Shown here piece by piece: positions 58,355-64,000 of a stretch of DNA of 64,000 bases. Source of the stretch: Paenibacillus sp. OVF10 (GTDB taxonomy: Bacteria; Bacillota; Bacilli; Paenibacillales; Paenibacillaceae); contig CP094668.1 of NCBI GenBank assembly GCA_022836915.1, forward strand, positions 7,130,001 to 7,194,000, read 5' to 3'. The notes below the pieces were generated by a model. That model ran no database searches. It was not told the DNA's origin and saw nothing but the letters and a program-made list of their open reading frames with translations. Position 1 is the first letter of the stretch; each line of letters opens with the position of its first letter. The translations under genes were made by a program, and so were the position numbers.

Positions 58355-59239
58355 TTATACACGCCCGACTTCATTGACGGCTTTATCCAGACTGCGGTCG
58401 TAGAATTGTACGATCTTCTGGTTTGCTTCATACGCACGGAATGCGGCATTCATATCAACCGTTGCCTGTGAAGCATCAACATTCGAGCCTTCCAGGTATC
58501 CCTGACGGATTTGCACATTATCACCAGCTGCCATCATCCGGGCTGTTGCCCCGTTTGCATCACTAAGACTGAAATTGCCATTACCTTGACGAACCAGTTG
58601 ATTCGGCTGGTCAATGACACTAATGCCAAGAGTAACCCCTGTCGGTGCACCTGTTGCTGCATCCACCAAACGGCCTTGCTCATCCACTTTAAATTGCTCT
58701 ACGGAACCTGTCAACACTACAGGTTGTCCATTATTATCCAACACTTGTGAACCTGTTGAACTCAGCAATTGTCCCGTTCCTGTAATCTCGAAGTGACCAT
58801 CGCGTGTATATCCGGTGTTACCTTCTGCATCCTGAACTGTAAAATACGCCTGAGGCTGGTAAGTCACCGTGCCGTCGGCCCGTACAAATTTGCCTGATGC
58901 GTCAAACGGGACAGGTTGTCCAGTCTGCGGATCATTGACAGTCATATTGGATGAAATGGAAAAATCATTTTTCTGCCCAGTCTCCATAATGGTCCCTTGC
59001 AAATTCATGGACAAACTTTCTTCTGCGAACACCCCTGTGTTCAGCTTGCCCAGCCGCTTTGTTGGAAGATTTGCATCTCCGCCTACCAAAGTAATGAGCA
59101 TTTCCGGGAAGGAACGGCTTACGCTGTTCACCTGTTTGTATCCCGTGGTGTTCATATTTACGATATTCTGTGTTGCTGTGTCATGGCGGCGTTGTTGCGT
59201 AATCATTCCCGCAGTAGCGGTGTACAGACCTCTTAACAT
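58355..59239 (-). CDS. flhO: Flagellar basal-body rod protein FlhO (FlgF/FlgG-like)
   Basis: 294 aa with rod-protein ends: MLRGLYTATAGMITQQRRHD, QNIVNMNTTGYKQVNSVS and the C-terminal QGYLEGSNVDASQATVDMNA. The middle has GYTRDGHFEITGTGQLLSST as in other FlgG-like proteins. The ATG at 59239 has GAGGAGAGG upstream. It lies 102 bp after mbl, in the conserved spoIIID-mbl-flhO-flhP order. Confidence 0.93.
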   Translation of the reverse strand: MLRGLYTATAGMITQQRRHDTATQNIVNMNTTGYKQVNSVSRSFPEMLITLVGGDANLPTKRLGKLNTGVFAEESLSMNLQGTIMETGQKNDFSISSNMTVNDPQTGQPVPFDASGKFVRADGTVTYQPQAYFTVQDAEGNTGYTRDGHFEITGTGQLLSSTGSQVLDNNGQPVVLTGSVEQFKVDEQGRLVDAATGAPTGVTLGISVIDQPNQLVRQGNGNFSLSDANGATARMMAAGDNVQIRQGYLEGSNVDASQATVDMNAAFRAYEANQKIVQFYDRSLDKAVNEVGRV

Positions 59240-59341
59240 GAATTAACCCCTCTCCTCAAGCGCTTGACCTGCATCACAGGTTGGCTGCTTGTCCGTTCTG
59301 CTTTCCGAGCATGGCGAACCTTTGCTATTTATATCGGCAGA

Positions 59342-60340
59342 TTAGAACTTTTTCTTAACCACCTGATCCAAATTATTAAGCATTATGCCCGTCCCCTTCA
59401 CGACACAGTGCATTGGATCTTCCGCCACCCATACCGGTACATGCAATTCATTGGACAAAAGCTCGTCCAGTCCGTTCAGCAATGCACCTCCACCAGTCAA
59501 TACAACACCACGGTCGATAATGTCCGCGGACAATTCAGGCGGTGTACGTTCCAATACCGACTTCGCTGCCACGATGATGGATTGTACGGAATCCCAGAGT
59601 GCTTCCTGTACTTCATTTCCCGATACCGTTACGGTAACAGGCAGACCGGATACCATATCGCGTCCGCGAATGTCCATCTCCGTTTGATGTCCACCCGGAT
59701 GTACGGTACCAATCGCAATTTTGATATCTTCAGCGGTCCGTTCACCGATCATGAGCTTGTACTTGGCTTTGATAAACTTGATAATGGCTTCGTCGAACTT
59801 GTCCCCTGCGACTTTAATAGAAGAGGCGGTGACCACGTCGCCCATAGAAAGGACTGCAACGTCAGTCGTACCGCCGCCGATATCCACGACCATATTGCCG
59901 CTCGGCTGAAAAATATCCATTCCCGCACCGATCGCTGCCGCTTTCGGCTCTTCTTCCAGAAACACTTCTTTGGCACCGCTGCGTTCTGCCGCCTCACGGA
60001 TGGCCTTCTGCTCCACGGAAGTAATGTTCGTTGGTGCACAGATCAGAATCCGAGGGTGGCTGTACCAGCTTCTTGCACCCACACGATTAATGAAATGTCT
60101 GAGCATCGCTTCTGTAATCTCGAAGTCCGCAATAACGCCGTCACGCAGCGGTCTAATGGCAACAATGTTACCTGGAGTACGCCCCACCATACGACGCGCT
60201 TCTTCCCCAACAGCAAGGACACGCTTCGTATCTCTTTCAATGGTCACGACGGAAGGTTCATCGAGGACAACCCCACTTCCTTTCACGTGAATAAGCACGT
60301 TCGCCGTGCCAAGATCAATACCGATATCCTTGCTAAACAT
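59342..60340 (-). CDS. mbl: MreB-family cell-shape protein, Mbl by context
   Basis: A 332-aa actin homologue that guides lateral wall synthesis. Nucleotide-binding motifs: FSKDIGIDLGTANVLIHVKG (phosphate 1), DIGGGTTDVAVLSMGDVV (phosphate 2), GGGALLNGLDELL (adenosine). The Mbl assignment rather than MreB rests on the location between spoIIID and flhO. Confidence 0.92.
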   Translation of the reverse strand: MFSKDIGIDLGTANVLIHVKGSGVVLDEPSVVTIERDTKRVLAVGEEARRMVGRTPGNIVAIRPLRDGVIADFEITEAMLRHFINRVGARSWYSHPRILICAPTNITSVEQKAIREAAERSGAKEVFLEEEPKAAAIGAGMDIFQPSGNMVVDIGGGTTDVAVLSMGDVVTASSIKVAGDKFDEAIIKFIKAKYKLMIGERTAEDIKIAIGTVHPGGHQTEMDIRGRDMVSGLPVTVTVSGNEVQEALWDSVQSIIVAAKSVLERTPPELSADIIDRGVVLTGGGALLNGLDELLSNELHVPVWVAEDPMHCVVKGTGIMLNNLDQVVKKKF

Positions 60341-60558
60341 AAAAGAGCCCCCAAAGTGATATTATTTGGTCAGCGTATCCTGTGAAAAAGAGTCCCTTAT
60401 CACGTCACCGCTCGTTCGACAAAGTGCAACATATATATGTAAAAATCGGGCTGATAAGATGTCATAATTCGATCCTGTACCAGCTTTTAACATATCATAC
60501 TTCAGGGAGGGATTCAATGCATGTGTGAGCTTTTTGGCCTACGTCTTTGTGAAGATGC

Positions 60559-60846
60559 TTACGATTTGGCGGAAGCCAACACCTCACGTTTCTTGCCACT
60601 CGTTTTTTTGTATTTAATTTTGGTCGCTTCACCGCCCCGCAAATGGCGGATGGACTTGTGATACTCCAAAATGTGTTTCACCTGGTCAGCAAGATCAGGG
60701 TTGATTTCCGGCAGACGCTCCGTCAGATCCTTATGCACAGTACTCTTTGACACGCCGAATTCTTTGGCTATGGTACGGACCGTATTCCTCGTCTCAACAA
60801 TGCAGCGACCAATTTTGATGGTCCGTTCCTTGATGTAATCGTGCAC
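60559..60846 (-). CDS. spoIIID: Sporulation transcription factor SpoIIID
   Basis: A 95-aa DNA-binding protein active in the mother cell after sigma-E. Helix-turn-helix: TVRTIAKEFGVSKSTVHKDL, followed by the basic C-terminal helix region HLRGGEATKIKYKKTSGKKR. The GTG at 60846 has GGGAGGCGGGAG upstream. Length and sequence fit the family closely. Confidence 0.96.
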   Translation of the reverse strand: MHDYIKERTIKIGRCIVETRNTVRTIAKEFGVSKSTVHKDLTERLPEINPDLADQVKHILEYHKSIRHLRGGEATKIKYKKTSGKKREVLASAKS

Positions 60847-60962
60847 GCTCCCGCCTCCCTACTGTGTGGATAGTTTGGTACATTATATGAGGAGCATGCC
60901 TATATATTCGCGGTTTAGAGGTGTGACAAGCTTCGAAGGTCCCATTATTTTCTGAAAAGCAC

Positions 60963-60990
60963 AAAAAGAGCAGAGGTTCAACCCTCTGCC
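60963..60990 (-). terminator. Rho-independent terminator of spoIIQ
   Basis: GCAGAGG-GTTGAA-CCTCTGC followed by TCTTTTTG on the minus strand. Confidence 0.88.
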
Positions 60991-61016
60991 CATCATGTTG
61001 CTGCGGTAAAATTCAT

Positions 61017-61757
61017 TTATTTTTCCGGAAGATATCCTTGCGGGTTAACCGGCTGTCCGTCTTCGTACACTTCAAAGTGAAGGTGGTTGCCAAGCGTTTT
61101 ACCCAATTCATTGACGCCAGCGGATGCAATTGCGTCTCCCTGTTTCACTTCGTCGTCCTGTTTCACTTTGACGTCTGCCAGGCTTTGGTATACCGTCTTC
61201 AGGTTATCGCTGTGTGTGATTTCCACAACTTGACCTGTGAGCGGATTTTGCTCCACCCGGGTAACTTTACCGGCAAGCGCTGCTTTGACTTCAAACGTTT
61301 TGTTATCCCCACGTGCCAGATCCACGCCCGTGTTCGGGATGAATGTATCATTGTACTGCACCATTGCCGCTTCATGTTCCTCGGTTGAAGCTTCGCTATC
61401 ATAGAAAGGTTTTACTACCGAAATTTCGGACGGTACCGCTACCGGCCACACAAAATTCTCCGACTTTGCAACAACTTCCACACTTTCTTCTTCTCCGCCT
61501 ACTGCTGTTCCTTCTGTACCCGCCGATGCGCCTGTTTCTACTACCCCGCTAGCAGGGTCCGAGTTCAGCGTTTTGTCGCCTGTGCCCTGATAGACCCACA
61601 CTAAGGTTAGTATAATGCCTGCTGCTGCGATGTAGGCTGCCGGGAAGACCCAGCGTTTGGACATTGCTCTTTTCCATGAAGAGGGCTGACTAGCCGGTAC
61701 TCCTTGAGTTGTTTTAGGAGTTTCTTCTTGGACTGATTTTTTGTTTTGTTCATTCAT
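61017..61757 (-). CDS. spoIIQ: Stage II sporulation protein SpoIIQ (LytM-domain)
   Basis: SpoIIQ is made in the forespore and pairs with SpoIIIAH across the intermembrane space. 246 aa: cytoplasmic tail, transmembrane helix (VFPAAYIAAAGIILTLVWVY), acidic linker, and a C-terminal M23/LytM domain. The first metal-binding His motif is replaced by Asn (NTGVDLARG) while HLHFEVYEDGQPVNPQGYLP is retained, as expected for a structural, non-peptidase LytM. The ATG at 61757 follows GAGGTGAT. Confidence 0.92.
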   Translation of the reverse strand: MNEQNKKSVQEETPKTTQGVPASQPSSWKRAMSKRWVFPAAYIAAAGIILTLVWVYQGTGDKTLNSDPASGVVETGASAGTEGTAVGGEEESVEVVAKSENFVWPVAVPSEISVVKPFYDSEASTEEHEAAMVQYNDTFIPNTGVDLARGDNKTFEVKAALAGKVTRVEQNPLTGQVVEITHSDNLKTVYQSLADVKVKQDDEVKQGDAIASAGVNELGKTLGNHLHFEVYEDGQPVNPQGYLPEK

Positions 61758-62104
61758 CTTAATCACCTCAGTAACAAGTGTTACCGGGTGCAACTCTTTT
61801 ATACACGCGCGACTCTAATTATTTTCACGGAGGTTTCAGAGAGTGCTATATATGTGTGGGGTGAGTGGTTAGTGCGTGCGCCGCTTCGAGGCCAGAAAAC
61901 ATTTCGACCGCTGGTTACTACCAGATTTCTTCTATCACCTTCTTCAAAGGTGAAATCCGGTAGTAAAGGCGGACACTTCGTTTCTACAGGTCTTTTCTGT
62001 CCCCTGCGCTCTCCATACGCTAGCACTCTCGGCATATATAGCCTAATCTCGAAAGCTCCGGAATGGGTGTTGGTAGACTGGTCCGGATTGGCTGTACTAC
62101 TCTC
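61758..62104. other. Intergenic region between spoIID and spoIIQ
   Basis: 347 bp without a gene, mostly occupied by dispersed repeat copy 2. It must also contain the spoIIQ promoter (expected sigma-F type), not placed. Confidence 0.5.
61878..62012 (+). repeat. Dispersed intergenic hairpin repeat, copy 2
   Basis: Aligns along ~125 bp with copy 1. Hairpin TCACCTT-CTTCA-AAGGTGA (61935-61953) and tail TAAAGGCGGACACTTCGTTT then CTACAGG. Confidence 0.75.
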
Positions 62105-63443
62105 CTACTTCGGTGCAAGCATCTTGGATGCCTGTCCGAATGAAATGCCGGTATAGTAGTGTTTGAGAATCTGGGTGGCCGTGTGTCCCTCCTGCGCCAT
62201 GCCGTTTGCTCCCCATTGGCTCATGCCAACCCCATGCCCATACCCGAACGTTGTAATCTGGACCTCATCCCCTGTGGTCTTCCAACTGAACTGGCTGGAT
62301 CTTAATCCAAGCAGCTTGCGTACTTCGGGACCGCTGAATGTTTCACCTGCGATCTGCATTTCCTTAATCCGATGCCCTTTGGTTGTAGACAATACTTCCA
62401 TCCACGATCCACCCTTCTGGGCGGTAACCGGAATGGCATCCAGGTTTAACTTCTGCAGAATCTCATTACGCTTCATGGTAACGGTCTGCTTGAATCCTGG
62501 TGCCAGATTTTTGTCCCACGGACTATCTACACTTTGCAGATACGGCACAGCGTTCCCCCATACATCCTCGGCATTCTCGGTATACCCATTACTTGTGGAA
62601 AAAGGATGCGGTGATTGCCTTTCCCTGATAGGTCATCACCGTATCTCGACTTTCGCGTACAGCCTGTTGCAGCTTCTCCCATTCCTTTGCCTTCCCTAGA
62701 CGCGTCCAATCCGCTTTCACCTGATCTGGCGGAATAAACACCTGATGGCTGACCGTATCCGTCACATCCGCCGCACCTGATGGAACACCGCTTGTATCAC
62801 TAGCAGCAAGTCTTCGCACGATAAATGTGCGAGCTGCTATCGCCTGCGCCTTTAACGCCTCCAGTCTGAATTCAGCCGGCATCTCAGCTGCCACAACCCC
62901 GGTAACATAGTCTTCCAATGGCAGATTCATCGTTGTGCCTGTTGCAGAAAGGTATACGCGTACTTTAGGTTCATGGTAGGTAACAGGGACGGCTGGCGCA
63001 GGAGCTGGGGTTCTTGTGCTGCTTGAATCTGTTGGAGCAGGGATCGGCTTTGGTGATTCGCTTGTCCGCGGCCATACCAAAATTACCGGAATCAGCAACG
63101 CCATTGCCAATAAGGCAGATACAGCGGTAGCAGGTTGCCATCGCGTCGTATTTCTTCCCCATCGGGGTTTTCGTCCAAATGTCCGCATTCGACGACGCTT
63201 CACACGGCGGAACTGGTCCAGCTCAATAACAGGTATATGAATATGCTCGGTTGTCTTTCGGTTCAGTTCATCTGTCGACACCCGTCCTGGATTGGATAAT
63301 CTTGCAGGCTGTGATGGAACAGTCCTCAGGTTCGATGGGGCAGGCTTGTCTTTTTCCACTCTAGAAACGGTATTTCCCTCCGGCTCTTGCATACCTGGAC
63401 GAGGGACAAGGGGTACCTTTACCTGTACACGAGCTTCTTTCAT
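62105..63443 (-). CDS. spoIID: Stage II sporulation protein D (one apparent frameshift)
   Basis: SpoIID is a lytic transglycosylase that drives engulfment. About 446 aa: a long basic cytoplasmic N-terminus, a transmembrane helix (AVSALLAMALLIPVILVWP), then the SpoIID domain (VRVYLSATGTTMNLPLEDYV, AEMPAEFRLEALKAQAIAAR) and the C-terminal motif GYGHGVGMSQWGANGMAQEG. The frame slips at the A5 run 62599-62603; two bases missing (or one extra) joins ASFFSTSNGYTENAEDVWG, the expected family sequence. The N-terminal extension is longer than in B. subtilis. Confidence 0.92.
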
Positions 63444-63911
63444 TCGAATATAACCCTCCGTTATCTATGGCCGGTCATGTGCCGGTCGTGTTGTTCAAAT
63501 CCATAGTTTAGGTTATGAGCTGGCTTGATCTGATAGAACCTGATTTAAGAGAAACGAGGCCCTATTCGTTCTGTTTAATTTCCTGTTTTCTTTTGCTATG
63601 TACCTCTTAGAAACGTTGATCTGTCGCTGAATACCGGTGTTTATCTGGATCCGACACCCTATATAAAGTTCGCTCTTTCATTTGGTTCAGAATCGATACA
63701 GAATACGATGTTATGCTATACAAGTTAGGATCAGCTATTAATAGAATCAGGTATCAAATATCTCGTTGTCTTCTTAAAAGTAAACACAAAAAAGCCAAGC
63801 CAGATGGCTTAGCTTTATCATTTTTTACAATATACGTTCCTTCGCATTCATAATCCACACAACTGTGTGACTCATAATAGGGGGACCATATTTTTTCTAT
63901 TCAATCCAGTG
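63444..63911. other. Intergenic region upstream of spoIID
   Basis: About 468 bp with no gene seen. It contains the terminator at 63787-63816 and presumably the sigma-E-type spoIID promoter, which I could not place with confidence. Confidence 0.45.
63787..63816 (-). terminator. Rho-independent terminator of the gene entering from the right
   Basis: AAGCTAAGCC-ATCT-GGCTTGGCTT then TTTTTTG on the minus strand. Confidence 0.88.
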
Positions 63912-64000
63912 TTAAGCCAAAGTTGGTTGCACCTTAAACATCGGTACTTCTTTCTCCACTTTTTCACTAGGTGCTTTGGTTGCTTCAAGCTTAGGCTCAT
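63912..64000 (-). CDS. C-terminal end of an unidentified protein (partial)
   Basis: A frame open from the right edge to a TAA at 63912, giving a Lys/Glu/Pro-rich tail (EPKLEATKAPSEKVEKEV then PMFKVQPTLA). The terminator ~95 bp downstream supports a real gene end. Too short to identify; it does not look like the C-terminus of MurA, which precedes spoIID in Bacillus. Confidence 0.5.
   Translation of the reverse strand, partial: EPKLEATKAPSEKVEKEVPMFKVQPTLA

Noticed and set aside
59264..60385. A long open frame (about 373 codons) on the plus strand opposite mbl
   Set aside because: It is the antisense shadow of the well-conserved mbl gene: no ribosome binding site, odd amino-acid composition, no recognisable domain.
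1..64000. tRNA, rRNA or prophage genes
   Set aside because: No cloverleaf, rRNA-like conserved blocks, integrase, terminase or transposase could be recognised on either strand.

Overview
The window reads as chromosome of a motile, spore-forming, S-layer-bearing Firmicute, almost certainly Paenibacillus. Evidence: a Bacillus-type flagellar/competence block (fliT-fliS-fliD-flaG-hag-csrA-fliW-yviE-flgL-flgK-flgN-flgM-yvyF, then comFC-comFA and degU-degS), an alpha/beta SASP, Spo0E, SpoIIID/SpoIIQ/SpoIID, SLH-anchored surface proteins with CsaB, and copper-amine-oxidase-N domain exported proteins. All recognised genes lie on the minus strand, so transcription runs from high to low coordinates.

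Layout. 1-11 kb: late flagellar genes with two clear sigma-D promoters and a CsrA-type hag leader. 11-16.3 kb: a giant exported protein of alternating fibronectin-III-like modules, inserted between yvyF and comFC. 16.6-19.5 kb: comFC and comFA, the latter with an unusual GC-rich stretch. 19.8-21.7 kb: a Spo0E phosphatase, a 48-residue secreted pro-peptide and an HTH/TPR receptor. This is a compact peptide quorum-sensing cassette whose promoter carries a palindrome. 22-24.7 kb: degS-degU. 24.7-48 kb: exported and surface proteins (a phosphodiester glycosidase, copper-amine-oxidase-N proteins, three SLH proteins including the likely main S-layer protein, and duplicated secreted proteins) interrupted by metK and a SASP gene. 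48-56 kb: envelope genes tagO, tagA, csaB, a DUF5693 membrane protein, pgcA and fabZ. 56.6-63.4 kb: the conserved epuA-flhP-flhO-mbl-spoIIID-spoIIQ-spoIID order.

How the parts fit. TagO and TagA probably start wall-polymer synthesis, and CsaB pyruvylates the polymer to which SLH domains bind, so the envelope cluster provides the anchor for the SLH proteins beside it. FliW, CsrA and the hag leader form the flagellin homeostasis loop. DegS/DegU, Spo0E and the peptide cassette are candidate controllers of the choice between motility, competence and sporulation.

Most notable: (1) the receptor/pro-peptide/Spo0E cassette, resembling arbitrium-like Alo systems of Paenibacillus; (2) a 25-codon leader ORF that ends in an ATGA overlap with the S-layer gene start; (3) a dispersed intergenic repeat (three copies) whose hairpin shows compensatory changes; (4) a 113-bp GC-rich tandem repeat between flhO and flhP.

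Caution: at least 14 reading-frame breaks occur in otherwise intact, mostly essential or conserved genes, nearly all at short mononucleotide runs and nearly all repaired by adding one base. I read them as base-deletion errors in the sequence, not as pseudogenes, and give joined coordinates for those genes.
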